Part shown: positions 20,594 through 31,854 of the stretch, piece after piece
Position numbering within the stretch: the stretch's first letter is position 1
Layout: each line of letters begins with the position of its first letter
Source of the DNA: an uncultured Bacteroidota bacterium
GTDB taxonomy: Bacteria; Bacteroidota; Bacteroidia; Flavobacteriales; BACL11
Length of the DNA stretch: 48,235 bases
Direction: 5' to 3'
NCBI GenBank assembly: GCA_902533655.1
Contig: CACAMX010000005.1
Location: forward strand, 1-48,235
Position numbers and translations under genes: made by a program
The notes under the pieces: generated by a model
Told to the model about the DNA's origin: nothing
The model's database searches: none
What the model saw: the letters and a program-made list of their open reading frames with translations, nothing else

Positions 20594-21931
20594 ATGTTTA
20601 AAAAAATACTAATCGCCAACAGAGGTGAAATCGCTTTAAGAGTAATAAGAACTTGTAAAGAAATGAATATAAAGACAGTAGCTGTCTACTCTTTGGCTGA
20701 TAAAGAAAGTTTACATGTTAGATTTGCAGATGAAGCTGTATGCATTGGGCCTGCTTCAAGCTCTGATTCTTATCTAAACATCCCAAATATCATCGCAGCT
20801 GCGGAAATTACAAATTCCGATGCAATACATCCAGGCTATGGGTTTCTTGCTGAAAACGCAAAATTTTCTAAAATATGTAAAGAAAATCATATAAAATTTA
20901 TTGGAGCATCAGCTGAGATGATAAACTCAATGGGAGATAAGGCAAAGGCTAAAGAAACAATGAAAAAAGCTGGAGTGCCAACTATTCCTGGATCAAAAGG
21001 AATCATTAAGGACTTCAATTCCCTAAAAAAAATAGCTCTTGAAATAGGCTATCCAGTAATGCTAAAAGCAACTGCTGGAGGTGGAGGAAAGGGAATGAGA
21101 TTAGTCTGGAAAGAAGAAGAATTAAAATCTAATTGGGAAAACGCAAAAAATGAGGCTAAGGCCTCATTTGGTGATGATGGGATGTACCTAGAAAAGTTCA
21201 TTGAAAAACCAAGACATATTGAGATTCAAATAATTAGTGATAAAAAAGGTAGAGCTGCTCACTTGTCAGAAAGAGATTGTTCAATACAGAGACGTCATCA
21301 AAAATTAGTTGAGGAAACACCATCTCCTTTTATGACCAAAAAATTGAGAGATGAAATGGGTAAAGCTGCAATAAAAGCGGCTGAAGCTGTGAAGTATGAG
21401 GGAGTTGGGACTGTTGAATTTTTAGTAGATAAAAATAGAAACTTCTATTTCATGGAAATGAACACCAGAATCCAAGTTGAACATCCTGTAACAGAAGAAG
21501 TGGTTGATTATGACTTGATAAGAGAGCAAATTAAAGTAGCTGCAGGTATTGAAATTTCAGGCAAAAATTATTTTCCACAACTGCATGCAATTGAATGTAG
21601 GATAAATGCTGAAGATCCATTCAATGACTTTCGTCCTTCGCCAGGTCTCATAACTAATTTTCATTCGCCGGGAGGGCATGGAATAAGAATAGATACTCAT
21701 GTATACGCTAATTATACTATTCCACCATTTTATGATTCTATGATTGCCAAGTTAATCACTGTTGCACAAACAAGAGAGGAGGCCATTGAAAAAATGAAAA
21801 GAGCTCTAGACGAATTTGTAATTGAAGGAGTTCATACCACAATTCCCTTTCATAAAAAATTAATGTGTGAAGAGGCCTTCATTAAAGGCGATTACACAAC
21901 AAACTTTATGGACAGTTTTGAAATTAGTTAA
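20594..21931 (+). CDS. accC: Acetyl-CoA carboxylase, biotin carboxylase subunit
   Basis: [64 protein letters not shown]. Confidence 0.98.
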   Translation: MFKKILIANRGEIALRVIRTCKEMNIKTVAVYSLADKESLHVRFADEAVCIGPASSSDSYLNIPNIIAAAEITNSDAIHPGYGFLAENAKFSKICKENHIKFIGASAEMINSMGDKAKAKETMKKAGVPTIPGSKGIIKDFNSLKKIALEIGYPVMLKATAGGGGKGMRLVWKEEELKSNWENAKNEAKASFGDDGMYLEKFIEKPRHIEIQIISDKKGRAAHLSERDCSIQRRHQKLVEETPSPFMTKKLRDEMGKAAIKAAEAVKYEGVGTVEFLVDKNRNFYFMEMNTRIQVEHPVTEEVVDYDLIREQIKVAAGIEISGKNYFPQLHAIECRINAEDPFNDFRPSPGLITNFHSPGGHGIRIDTHVYANYTIPPFYDSMIAKLITVAQTREEAIEKMKRALDEFVIEGVHTTIPFHKKLMCEEAFIKGDYTTNFMDSFEIS

Positions 21932-24062
21932 TTACTATTTTTTTAAAAAACTCTGATTCATCTTTTAAAATTTTAACCAAATAGATTCCCTTCTTTTTAA
22001 TCTCAATGCTTGAACAAGAACTTGTCTCATATACCAACTCCCCTAAGTTATTATAAACCATAATTTTATCGATTAATTCATAATTTGAAAAGTAGAAGCG
22101 ACCATTGGTTGGATTTGGAAATATATCAATTCCAAGATTTTCAAGAGCTTTTAAGTTGGTTGATGACAACTCATTAAATCTTTGTGTGAATTCTTGCAAA
22201 TATATGTTTGCAATGGCTTGATCATGTATAATTAAAGTATTTTCATCAGAATTATTTTCCGCATTATTACTCCAATTATGAGAACCTGTTAATAATGTTG
22301 GATCAGAAGAAGCTACATTAGCATCAGTAATTAAATATTTATGATGTAGGGAGTTTGCAATACCAGCATGTGATTTAACATTTACATTGTTTGTATAGAG
22401 GTTTGAAAATTCACTGCCGGTAGTATTTTCATCCTCTATTATTCCTCTTGCAACCACGCCAAATTCAGAATCCTTATCTATTATATTATTTGCTAAATCA
22501 TCTCTTGTAAATGACAATAAAGCAAATTCAAGTGAGTAGTTAACATTATTTATAACTTCATTAATTTTTGAAGTAGTATTATCAGATGGAGAAAAATAGA
22601 GCTCAATTTCTACACCATTAACATTAAACTTATGAGGTGTATTATCAGCTTTATTAGAGCCAAAAACACCACTCCACATTTCATTAAATTCTAAAGTATA
22701 TGCCTTAGCAAGAGCCTGATCTTGAATAAAGATAAGATTATTATAATCATTAAAAAGATTAGAAGGATTTGTCCAGTTAGTAGATCCAGACATTATCCAT
22801 GAATTATTTTCAGAGTGAGCATCTATTATTACAAATTTGTTGTGCATAATTCCTTGTACTGAAGGATCTCTATATACTACAGGTATATTTGGATTCAAAG
22901 AACTCAACATAGAATTAACTACATCATCATCTGCTATGTATCTTACATTCACTCCTCTGTTGTATGCATCATTAATTGCTGTCGCAATAGTTGCGTCTGA
23001 GGCATTGTATACACAAATATCAATTGTACTATCTGCTCTATCCATGTAAGCTTTTATAGTATCGTTAAAATATGTTGTAATATTTTGAGCATCAACACCT
23101 AATGACACCGAATTATCTACACTATGATTAAAATAAGGTCTAATTTTTCCAGTTGAATTTGATGCAGTTGAGTAGTAACCCACATTTGAAAATGCAGTGT
23201 CTGTACCATTAACAGAAAAGCATTCAACAAAATAAAATGTAGCAGGCTGTAGTCCTGTTAGAGTTATTGTGTGTGCTTTTGTATATGAGTTTCCATTAAT
23301 ATGAGTGGTTAATGGTTGAATAACTGCATAGTTGGCTTCAGTAGTTGATGAGTCTGAAGTATTCCACGTGAGATCAAATCCTGTACTGGTTATATTTGAT
23401 TGAGTTACTGCAGAAGTAATTATTAGACCTGAAGGTATTATCAGATCATTTGTATCTCTGGGAAGTATTTGATACCCATCAATCGCTGGAACTGAAAAAG
23501 TATATTGAGAGGATATTCCAATTAATGAAATGGGACCAACTGGAATTGTTAATCCAATAAGCGGATGATTTGATCTAATATATATTTTACCTGACTGTCC
23601 ACCAGAGGTGAAATCATAGGTGCCTACGCTGAATAAACTTCCGCCTGAGACAAAGATGGCGTTGTCTATTTGTACTAACTCTGATTCAGTAGTTTCTCCA
23701 ATTTGAGCTGGTAGCATAATTTGTGGAGCAGGATAATTGTTATTAGATGAATGTATCGTTGGAAAGCCTGTAACATATACTTCTAGCAATCCATTAAAAT
23801 CAGCTAACTCTCCTGTAATTGTTAAACTATCTCCTCTATTTACATTTGCCAAATAATTATTGGCTGTGAGATCATAAAGAGCTATGCCTGCAGTTGAATC
23901 TTGCATATATCTTATTACTCCAAGCTCATATCCGTTTGTTACTACACCTGTTACGGTAACAGTAGAACCAAGTGGTTGTAATCTAGCACTTGAAATACTA
24001 GACTGAGCATAAGAAAGATTGGAAAAAAATATAATTAATATTAGTGATAAAAAGTTTTTCAT
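21924..24062 (-). CDS. Secreted phospholipase D-like protein: OB-fold + FN3 + two HKD motifs + T9SS sorting domain
   Basis: OB-like [34 protein letters not shown] motifs HNKFVIID and HHKYLITD, with GSTNWTNPS and [11 protein letters not shown]-term [14 protein letters not shown]. Confidence 0.85.
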   Translation of the reverse strand: MKNFLSLILIIFFSNLSYAQSSISSARLQPLGSTVTVTGVVTNGYELGVIRYMQDSTAGIALYDLTANNYLANVNRGDSLTITGELADFNGLLEVYVTGFPTIHSSNNNYPAPQIMLPAQIGETTESELVQIDNAIFVSGGSLFSVGTYDFTSGGQSGKIYIRSNHPLIGLTIPVGPISLIGISSQYTFSVPAIDGYQILPRDTNDLIIPSGLIITSAVTQSNITSTGFDLTWNTSDSSTTEANYAVIQPLTTHINGNSYTKAHTITLTGLQPATFYFVECFSVNGTDTAFSNVGYYSTASNSTGKIRPYFNHSVDNSVSLGVDAQNITTYFNDTIKAYMDRADSTIDICVYNASDATIATAINDAYNRGVNVRYIADDDVVNSMLSSLNPNIPVVYRDPSVQGIMHNKFVIIDAHSENNSWIMSGSTNWTNPSNLFNDYNNLIFIQDQALAKAYTLEFNEMWSGVFGSNKADNTPHKFNVNGVEIELYFSPSDNTTSKINEVINNVNYSLEFALLSFTRDDLANNIIDKDSEFGVVARGIIEDENTTGSEFSNLYTNNVNVKSHAGIANSLHHKYLITDANVASSDPTLLTGSHNWSNNAENNSDENTLIIHDQAIANIYLQEFTQRFNELSSTNLKALENLGIDIFPNPTNGRFYFSNYELIDKIMVYNNLGELVYETSSCSSIEIKKKGIYLVKILKDESEFFKKIVIN

Positions 24063-24065
24063 AAT

Positions 24066-26870
24066 TTAAAAATTTAGTCGAGCAGACATCGTAAATCTAC
24101 GACCCAGCCCAAAAAATACACTAGCTGATTTAGCATCAAAATCTTGATATGAAACATCGTTGTATGGATCATTATTTTGAGCATCTGATATATAAATTTT
24201 ATCAAACAAATTTAAAATACTTAATCTCAGTGATAGTTTATTTTTTTGATTTAGTTTAAAGTTATACCCGCAATGCAAATCAATTAAATCATATGAAGGT
24301 ATCTGCCAACTATCTCTTCCCCCGTTTTCACCACCCAGAGAAATTGGATCAAAATCTGCAAAATAGTCATCAAAAAAAGTATATCTTAACTTTACATAGG
24401 ATACTGTGGTCGGTTCATATCTTAAACTAAATCCTAGTTGAGTTTGAGCAGCATCACCAACACGTACACCATCAGCATCAAAACTTACTTCTATGGTGTC
24501 ACCACTATTGGGATCTAAAGCAATACTATTATCGTCATCATAAAATCTTACGGTCTCAGTAGAAGTCCATCTCCAATCTCCAATTGACAATAAACCCTCT
24601 AAAGACAAATTAGATAATAATTTACAGGACAAATCAAGTTCGATTCCCTTGTGAAGTGCATCCATACCATTGATATTAGCTCGAAATGGTATATCATCTA
24701 TTGTTACTGTAATACCTCCGTTAGATGGTTTATTATTCCAAATAGTATAATACATATTTAAATTTGAGGAAAAAACACTTGATCGAAATGAATATCCAAG
24801 TTCTAAAGCACTGACGCTTTCATTTTTTATATCTCTGTATAGTCTATTAGAGTAGTCATAAACATTATTAAATCTTGGTGCTTTTGATAGATAACCTAGA
24901 TTGAGAAAAACATTGTTTTTATCATCTAAATTATAGTTGGCACCAGTCTTGATAGTAAATCCTGGTATATTCTTCCAATTAGTTTCAGCAAGTTTGGCCT
25001 CATCAGAGTTCATTGTATAAGCCACGCCATTGTGTACAATTGTATCTAAAACTTGTGTTTTGTTTGCGCCAACTAAATTACCTTGATCGTCAAAAATTAA
25101 ATTAGTTGTTACAGAAGTTCCTAGAGCTTCTCTATATGTTGTATCACTTAAAACAAGATCTCTTTTTTTAAAGTAATCTATTCTTTTGTACCCTGAGTTG
25201 GAAGCTGACAAATTAAAAAAAGCACTCAGCATTCCATTTGAGTATTCAATTTGAGAAAATGCTCCACCCCACCGAACTATACCATCATTGTGATATGAAA
25301 CTTTATCTCCAACTCTCTTTACAGAAGTTAATCTTTGCTCATTGCTTTCATCAATTACATAATCTGCACCAAGAAGATCGTATACTTCTCTGTAATGTTG
25401 ACCAGTGTAGTATCTAAAGTCTAATCCTCCACTTAAATTATAATAGCCATTGATTTCATAGTTCATAGTTGAAAGTAGTCCATACCAAAAATGATTATTG
25501 ATTGAACTGCTTAAATAAGTACTACCCTTATTTTGATTATCTGAATACAACAGATCAATATTATTTACATTCGCATCGTATGCTTCTTGAAGGTTATACT
25601 GACCAAAAGTGTCATAATTATTTGTGTTACCACTAATTCTTGTTCCTCCACCATTTCCAACAGATAAATAACTGACATTTGATAAGTAAAATTTTTCATT
25701 TACTCTCCAAAAATGTCTAAGAGAATACTGAGGTTTATGATAATAATTTTGCCTTGTATTCAGTCTTTCTCTATTATTTAACGTGTCTCCAGAGTTATTA
25801 ATCTGCCATCTGTTTAACTTCCCCCAGTGCTTATTATATGTGATGCCTTTGTTAGTGATTTGATTATCCCAATTACTTGTGTCACCAAGTTCTCTAGCTA
25901 TAGTAGTATCATAAGTAGCTATGTTGCTCTTGTAAGATCTTTGCCCATGCTTTTGAGGAGCACCCATAAGAGAAAGACTAATTAAATGATTGCCTATTTC
26001 TTTTTGCAACTTAGCATAATAAAAATATCCTTCTGTCCAAGTTTGATCAACAAAACCATTACCTTGTTTGTAAGAACCTGCAAGAGTAAACCCCCAACCA
26101 TTATTTAGTTTACCCGAATTATACCCAAGTGAACTTCTAATCTTTCCAAAAGAACCAATTTCTTGTTTAAATGAACCTCCAGCTTTATTTCCTGTTCCTC
26201 GAGTTATAATATTCATAGTACCTCCAACAGAGGGGATTGCAATCTTAGAAGCACCTAAACCTCTTTGGACTTGAATATTAGATGTTACAGCATCTAAACC
26301 AAACCAATTGCTCCAATAAACCCACCCATTCTCCATATCGTTTACTGGAATACCGTCAATCATAACAGCAACATTTCTTTGATTAAAACCTCTAATTGTT
26401 ATTCTAGCATCACCATCTCCTCCTCCAGTTTGGGTTGCGTACACTCCTGGAGTTGAATTTAATACCATTGGAATATCTTGTGAAGCAAGTTCTTCATTAA
26501 TTTTTTTCATTGGAATTGTAGAAAAAGCAACAGGTGTTTTTCTCTCTGTTGCTAAATCAGCAATTACTCTAACTTCATTTAACTTAATTGAACTTAAACG
26601 AAAATCAACACTAGTCAGCTTTGAATTCAATTCAATTTTCTTTTCTAATGATTCATAACCAACATAAGAAATTTTTAAGGTCAAGCTTTTTTTATCAGTA
26701 GAGAATCTAAAATTTCCATCAAAATCTGTGGTAGTTCCTTTATTACTTTCATAAATAACGCTTGCACCTATTAAGTATTCTCCAGATGTTAAATCGCTAA
26801 CATTACCAGTGACAATATTTTGTGAATAAGTGCTAAAAGGAAGTACAAAAATTAATAAAAATAATCTCAA
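24066..26870 (-). CDS. TonB-dependent receptor with carboxypeptidase-D-like N-terminal domain
   Basis: GNVSDLTSGEYLIGASVIYESNKGTTTDFDGNF; plug ITIRGFNQRNVAVMIDGIPVNDMENG...IQVQRGLGASK; beta-barrel tail ending F; TTG start. Confidence 0.92.
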   Translation of the reverse strand: MRLFLLIFVLPFSTYSQNIVTGNVSDLTSGEYLIGASVIYESNKGTTTDFDGNFRFSTDKKSLTLKISYVGYESLEKKIELNSKLTSVDFRLSSIKLNEVRVIADLATERKTPVAFSTIPMKKINEELASQDIPMVLNSTPGVYATQTGGGDGDARITIRGFNQRNVAVMIDGIPVNDMENGWVYWSNWFGLDAVTSNIQVQRGLGASKIAIPSVGGTMNIITRGTGNKAGGSFKQEIGSFGKIRSSLGYNSGKLNNGWGFTLAGSYKQGNGFVDQTWTEGYFYYAKLQKEIGNHLISLSLMGAPQKHGQRSYKSNIATYDTTIARELGDTSNWDNQITNKGITYNKHWGKLNRWQINNSGDTLNNRERLNTRQNYYHKPQYSLRHFWRVNEKFYLSNVSYLSVGNGGGTRISGNTNNYDTFGQYNLQEAYDANVNNIDLLYSDNQNKGSTYLSSSINNHFWYGLLSTMNYEINGYYNLSGGLDFRYYTGQHYREVYDLLGADYVIDESNEQRLTSVKRVGDKVSYHNDGIVRWGGAFSQIEYSNGMLSAFFNLSASNSGYKRIDYFKKRDLVLSDTTYREALGTSVTTNLIFDDQGNLVGANKTQVLDTIVHNGVAYTMNSDEAKLAETNWKNIPGFTIKTGANYNLDDKNNVFLNLGYLSKAPRFNNVYDYSNRLYRDIKNESVSALELGYSFRSSVFSSNLNMYYTIWNNKPSNGGITVTIDDIPFRANINGMDALHKGIELDLSCKLLSNLSLEGLLSIGDWRWTSTETVRFYDDDNSIALDPNSGDTIEVSFDADGVRVGDAAQTQLGFSLRYEPTTVSYVKLRYTFFDDYFADFDPISLGGENGGRDSWQIPSYDLIDLHCGYNFKLNQKNKLSLRLSILNLFDKIYISDAQNNDPYNDVSYQDFDAKSASVFFGLGRRFTMSARLNF

Positions 26871-26871
26871 A

Positions 26872-27777
26872 TTATTGTACTATTAATTTCTTCTGATTAA
26901 ATGATCCATCTCTGTGCTTCAGCTCAATATGATAAAACCCCGAACTTAATAGAGAGAAATTAATTTCATCACGCGAGCTAATTAAATTTCCTGTCATATC
27001 AAATAATCTTATTTCATAATTATTTTTTGATGAGATTATTTGAACTGATTCACCTTGTATCATTGGGTTTGGATAAATTGAAAAATCCAAGCCTGTCTTA
27101 TAATTCACCGAGGAAACAGCACAATCACATGAGTGAGATCCCATGCCAGAGTAGGTTGCATCCGGAAGTGAATCATATTCAGCAGTGGGGTTAAATAAAA
27201 TAGGGTTTTGAGTGACTCCCTTTTTAACACTTGACTTTCTGACTAAAGTCTGTCTCTTTGTCCACCATGTTCCACCATTTGCATCTGTAAATCCAGCAGT
27301 AACGTCATCGGTCCAAGCATTTCCTGGGTCTTCTCCTACTTTTCCAAAAATATCTACAATATCACCATTTATTTTTTCTAAAGTAATTGCATCATCACCA
27401 TTAAAATAAAATGGAGTAGGATAAATACCACTACATGAATAGTCACAAGCAGCTAAAAATGTTGGGTCAACTGGAAGCGACCAGTATGTGCTAACCCAGA
27501 CTGAATCAACCTGACCATTACCAATTGTAATTGCTTGACCTGATGCGATTGAACCACTTAGTGGCCAGCTGTCAGGTGACGTGGATGCTCCATTTCCATA
27601 CCTGTTGATAGAATATTCTGATAAATCAATAGTAGAACCTGTAGGGTTGTAAATTTCAATTGCATTATTATTTCCTGGTCCTTCAACGTATTCAGAAATA
27701 AAAAGTTCACTGCAGTCTTGAGCGCTAGCTGATGCAGCTAGTATTATTGAGCAAATTATAATGTAAATTTTTTTCAT
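26872..27777 (-). CDS. Lamin-tail-domain secreted protein with T9SS sorting domain
   Basis: ELFISEYVEGPGNNNAIEIYNPTGSTIDLSEYSINRYGNG; TLVRKSSVKKG; C-term IYPNPMIQGESVQIIS...SGFYHIELKHRDGSFNQKKLIVQ. Confidence 0.85.
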   Translation of the reverse strand: MKKIYIIICSIILAASASAQDCSELFISEYVEGPGNNNAIEIYNPTGSTIDLSEYSINRYGNGASTSPDSWPLSGSIASGQAITIGNGQVDSVWVSTYWSLPVDPTFLAACDYSCSGIYPTPFYFNGDDAITLEKINGDIVDIFGKVGEDPGNAWTDDVTAGFTDANGGTWWTKRQTLVRKSSVKKGVTQNPILFNPTAEYDSLPDATYSGMGSHSCDCAVSSVNYKTGLDFSIYPNPMIQGESVQIISSKNNYEIRLFDMTGNLISSRDEINFSLLSSGFYHIELKHRDGSFNQKKLIVQ

Positions 27778-27866
27778 TTATTTTTCTTGCTAATTTAAAA
27801 AATAGTGATAATTAATCTAAACATTAATAAATAAATAAATGTTAATTTTATTTAAAATTATTTCTG

Positions 27867-29753
27867 ATGATATCAAACTTTGATGATTATTTAAAAAAAT
27901 ACAAAGAAAGCGTTGAGTCTCCTGAGAAATTCTGGTCAAGTTATGCAGAGAACTTCAAATGGGAAAAAAAATGGGATGACATATTAAAATGGGATTTTAG
28001 AGTACCAAAAGTTGAATGGTTTCGAAACGCAAAACTCAACATCACAACCAATTGCCTTGACAGACATTTAAAAAAACATGGCAAAAAGATTGCTTATAAG
28101 TGGATTCCTAATGACCCAAAAGAAGATTCCATTTCTATAACTTATGAGCAACTTCATAGGGAAGTATGTAAGTTTTCAAATGTATTGACTAAAAATGGAG
28201 TAAAAAAAGGTGATCGAGTTTGTATTTATATGCCCATGCTCATTGAGTTGACCATAGCTGTTTTGGCTTGTGCAAGAGTTGGTGCAATACACTCTGTTGT
28301 TTTTGCTGGATTTTCTGCCCAAGCTCTTTCTGAAAGGATAAATGATGCTACATGTAAATTACTTATTACTTCAGATGGAAGTTACAGAGGAGAGAAAGAA
28401 ATAAAGCTTAAAGAAATATGTGATGAGGCACTAGAAAATACACCAACAATTAAGAGCTGTATAGTTTTTAAAAGAACTGGCTCTGAAGTAAAAATGAGAA
28501 ACGGCAGAGATAAGTGGTGGCATGAGGAAATGAAAGATGTATCCAATATTTTCGAGCCAATTATTGTAGATGCTGAGGACCCACTATTCATATTATATAC
28601 ATCTGGATCTACCGGTAAACCAAAAGGCATTCAACATTCAACAGCAGGTTACATGATCTATACCTCTTTTTCATTTAAAAATGTATTTCAATATGAAGAA
28701 GATGATATTTATTGGTGTACTGCAGATATCGGATGGATAACTGGTCATTCTTACATAATTTATGGTCCTTTATTAAATGGAGCGTCTTCAATTTTATTTG
28801 AAGGAATACCATCATATCCAGATTTTGGAAGATTTTGGAAGATAGTTGAGGAAAACAAAGTAAATATTTTTTACACTGCCCCGACTGCAATTAGAGCACT
28901 TGAAGCTAAGGGATTAAAATATGTTAAGCCATATAATTTAAGGTCTCTTAAAGTTCTTGGTACTGTTGGTGAACCTATAAACGAGGATGCTTGGAACTGG
29001 TATAATGAAAATATTGGGGAAAAAGATATTCCAATTGTTGACACATGGTGGCAAACTGAAACTGGTGGAATAATGATATCAAACCTTGCGGGTGTGACAC
29101 CATCAAAAGCTACATTTGCTACACTACCCTTACCTGGAATACAACCATGTATAATGGATAATGATGGAAACGAATTAAATAATTTAAATGTTGAAGGGAA
29201 ATTATGCATTAAATTCCCATGGCCCTCCATGGCAAGAACAATTTATGGAGACCATAAAAGATTTAAAGATACATACTTTAGCGCTTTCGCAAACATGTAC
29301 TTTACAGGTGATGGCTGTGTTCGAGATAACGTCGGTATGTATAGAATTACAGGCAGAGTTGATGATGTAATCATTGTTTCCGGTCACAATCTTGGAACAG
29401 CAGAGATTGAAAGTGCAATTGATGAACATCCAAATGTATGTGAAACAGCTATTGTTGGATATCCACACAAAATCAAAGGCAATGCTATATACGCCTTTGT
29501 CATAGCACAAGGAAATATTAAGAATGAAATAAATATAAGAGCTGAAATAAATAATTTAATTGTAAAAAATGTTGGGCCAATTGCGAAAGTTGAAAAAATC
29601 CAATTTGTAAAAGGTTTACCGAAAACAAGATCTGGAAAAATAATGAGAAGAATACTTCGAAAAATTGCTTCAAATGATTTTAGTAATTTTGGAGATACAA
29701 GTACTTTACTAGATCCTAAAGTAGTTGAAGAAATTATAAGAGAAAAAATTTAA
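27867..29753 (+). CDS. acs: Acetyl-CoA synthetase
   Basis: FILYTSGSTGKPKGIQHSTAGYM, DIGWITGHSYIIYGPL, VDTWWQTETGGIMIS, C-term LPKTRSGKIMRRILRKIA. Confidence 0.95.
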   Translation: MISNFDDYLKKYKESVESPEKFWSSYAENFKWEKKWDDILKWDFRVPKVEWFRNAKLNITTNCLDRHLKKHGKKIAYKWIPNDPKEDSISITYEQLHREVCKFSNVLTKNGVKKGDRVCIYMPMLIELTIAVLACARVGAIHSVVFAGFSAQALSERINDATCKLLITSDGSYRGEKEIKLKEICDEALENTPTIKSCIVFKRTGSEVKMRNGRDKWWHEEMKDVSNIFEPIIVDAEDPLFILYTSGSTGKPKGIQHSTAGYMIYTSFSFKNVFQYEEDDIYWCTADIGWITGHSYIIYGPLLNGASSILFEGIPSYPDFGRFWKIVEENKVNIFYTAPTAIRALEAKGLKYVKPYNLRSLKVLGTVGEPINEDAWNWYNENIGEKDIPIVDTWWQTETGGIMISNLAGVTPSKATFATLPLPGIQPCIMDNDGNELNNLNVEGKLCIKFPWPSMARTIYGDHKRFKDTYFSAFANMYFTGDGCVRDNVGMYRITGRVDDVIIVSGHNLGTAEIESAIDEHPNVCETAIVGYPHKIKGNAIYAFVIAQGNIKNEINIRAEINNLIVKNVGPIAKVEKIQFVKGLPKTRSGKIMRRILRKIASNDFSNFGDTSTLLDPKVVEEIIREKI

Positions 29754-29754
29754 T

Positions 29755-30486
29755 ATGTCTGATAGTTTAGTTATTATACCGACTTACAACGAGAAAGAAA
29801 ATATAGAAAAACTCGTCAGAACAATATTTTCGTTAAACAAGTTATTTCATATTTTAATTGTAGATGATGGTTCACCAGATGGAACTGCAGACATTGTGAA
29901 AGATTTGCAAAGTAAATTTCGAGACTCTCTTTTTATTGAAGAAAGAACAGGTAAATTAGGACTTGGCACAGCGTATATTCATGGATTTAAATGGGCCCTA
30001 GATAGAAATTATTCATATGTTTTTGAAATGGATGCAGATTTTTCACATAATCCTGCTGATCTTGTAAGACTTTACAATGCAAATGAAGAAAAAGGAGGTG
30101 ATTTATCTATTGGATCAAGATATGTAAAAGGTGTTAATATTATCAACTGGCCAATGTCTAGGCTTCTACTTTCTTTTTTCGCATCTAAGTACGTGAGCTT
30201 GATCACAGGAATGCCAATAAATGATTCTACTGCAGGCTTTAAATGCTATAGAAGAGAAGTGTTAGAAACAATAAATTTAGATAGCATACAATTTGTTGGC
30301 TATGCTTTCCAAATTGAAATGAAATTTAAGGCATGGAAGTATGGTTTCAATGTAATTGAAGTGCCAGTAATTTTTACTGACAGAAGTGAAGGAGAATCCA
30401 AAATGAGCGGAGGGATTTTTTATGAAGCCTTACTTGGAGTAATAAACATGAAAATTAGAAGTATTTTCAAAAATTGGAAAAGATAA
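29755..30486 (+). CDS. Polyprenol-phosphate mannosyltransferase-like GT2 glycosyltransferase
   Basis: VIIPTYNEKENIEKLV, ILIVDDGSPDGTADIV, VFEMDADFSHNPADL, GSRYVKG, FTDRSEGESKMS. Confidence 0.9.
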   Translation: MSDSLVIIPTYNEKENIEKLVRTIFSLNKLFHILIVDDGSPDGTADIVKDLQSKFRDSLFIEERTGKLGLGTAYIHGFKWALDRNYSYVFEMDADFSHNPADLVRLYNANEEKGGDLSIGSRYVKGVNIINWPMSRLLLSFFASKYVSLITGMPINDSTAGFKCYRREVLETINLDSIQFVGYAFQIEMKFKAWKYGFNVIEVPVIFTDRSEGESKMSGGIFYEALLGVINMKIRSIFKNWKR

Positions 30487-30490
30487 AAAT

Positions 30491-31822
30491 TTGAAAACTC
30501 TTTTAAAAAACAGTTTTGTTGTTGATAGTGGAACTTTACAAAAAAAGGATATTTTAATTTCTAATGATATTATCCAAAAAGTCTCTAGAAAAATTAATAT
30601 TGAGGCTGACAGGGTATTTGATTGTGCCGGACTACATATTATTCCTGGAGTAATTGATGATCAAGTTCACTTTCGCGAGCCAGGCTTGACTCATAAAGGA
30701 GATATTTACTCAGAAAGTAAATCAGCTGTAGCAGGAGGTATAACTTCTTTTATGGAGATGCCCAATACTTCGCCACAAACATTGACTCAAGATTTATTGA
30801 AAAAGAAATTTCTATTGGGCGAACAAAAATCTTTAGCAAATTTTTCTTTTTTTATGGGGGCATCTAATGACAATATAGAGGAAGTTCTTCTTTGTGACCC
30901 AAAAAAAGTTGGAGCTATAAAAATTTTCATGGGCTCATCAACAGGTAATATGCTAGTAAACAAGTTAGATACACTAAATGAATTATTTAAAAAATCTAAA
31001 ATTTTACTAGTTGTCCACTGTGAGGATGAAGACATAATAAATAAAAATCTCAATTTCTATAAAGAAAAGTATGGTGATAATATTCCAATAAATTATCATC
31101 CAAAGATAAGAACGGAAGAAGCATGTTTCAAGTCATCTTCTTTAGCTATTAAGCTAGCTAAAAAATACAAAACAAGACTTCATATATTTCATATTTCAAC
31201 AGCAAAGGAATTATCTCATTTTTCAAATAGTTTACCCATTGAAAAAAAGCAAATAACTTCTGAAGCATGTATACACCATTTGTGGTTTAGTGAAAAGGAT
31301 TATAATAAAAAAGGGGCTTTTATAAAATGGAACCCAGCAGTAAAAACAGAAAATGACAAAAAAAAGCTGATTGATGCAGTTAATAGTAATTTAATAGATG
31401 TTGTTGCTAGCGACCATGCTCCACACACAATAATTGAAAAAAATAATAACTATATAAAATGTCCATCAGGTGGACCTCTAGTTCAACATAGCCTAGTTGC
31501 AATGCTTGATTTATATCATGATGGTTTAATTTCTTTAGAAAAGATCGTTGAAAAAATGTGTCATAACCCAGCGAAACTATTTAGAATAAAAAAAAGAGGT
31601 TATATAAGAGAAGGATTTTATGCTGATCTCGCAATTTTAGATTTGAATAAGAGCTGGACTGTTTCCAAAGAAAACATTTTATACAAGTGTGGATGGTCGC
31701 CTTTTGATGGCCATACATTCAAAAGCAGTGTTCAAAGTTGCTTCGTTAATGGTAATTTAGTGTATAATTTAGGTGAGTTTGATGAAAGCTTTAGAGGACT
31801 TCCACTAGAGTTTGATATATAA
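30491..31822 (+). CDS. pyrC: Dihydroorotase, class I type
   Basis: DDQVHFREPGLTHKGDI, GGITSFMEMPNTSPQT, VVASDHAPHT; TTG start. Confidence 0.85.
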   Translation: MKTLLKNSFVVDSGTLQKKDILISNDIIQKVSRKINIEADRVFDCAGLHIIPGVIDDQVHFREPGLTHKGDIYSESKSAVAGGITSFMEMPNTSPQTLTQDLLKKKFLLGEQKSLANFSFFMGASNDNIEEVLLCDPKKVGAIKIFMGSSTGNMLVNKLDTLNELFKKSKILLVVHCEDEDIINKNLNFYKEKYGDNIPINYHPKIRTEEACFKSSSLAIKLAKKYKTRLHIFHISTAKELSHFSNSLPIEKKQITSEACIHHLWFSEKDYNKKGAFIKWNPAVKTENDKKKLIDAVNSNLIDVVASDHAPHTIIEKNNNYIKCPSGGPLVQHSLVAMLDLYHDGLISLEKIVEKMCHNPAKLFRIKKRGYIREGFYADLAILDLNKSWTVSKENILYKCGWSPFDGHTFKSSVQSCFVNGNLVYNLGEFDESFRGLPLEFDI

Positions 31823-31852
31823 AAAAAGGTGCTTACTAAAAGCACCTTTTTT
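31822..31852. terminator. Strong bidirectional rho-independent terminator
   Basis: AAAAAAGGTGCTT-ACTAA-AAGCACCTTTTTT, 13-bp perfect stem between convergent genes; pyrC stop codon lies at its edge. Confidence 0.92.
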
Positions 31853-31854
31853 AT

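Noticed and set aside
28871-29510. Minus-strand ORFs of 119 and 102 aa
   Set aside because: Lie entirely inside the well-supported acs gene on the opposite strand; no recognisable domain.
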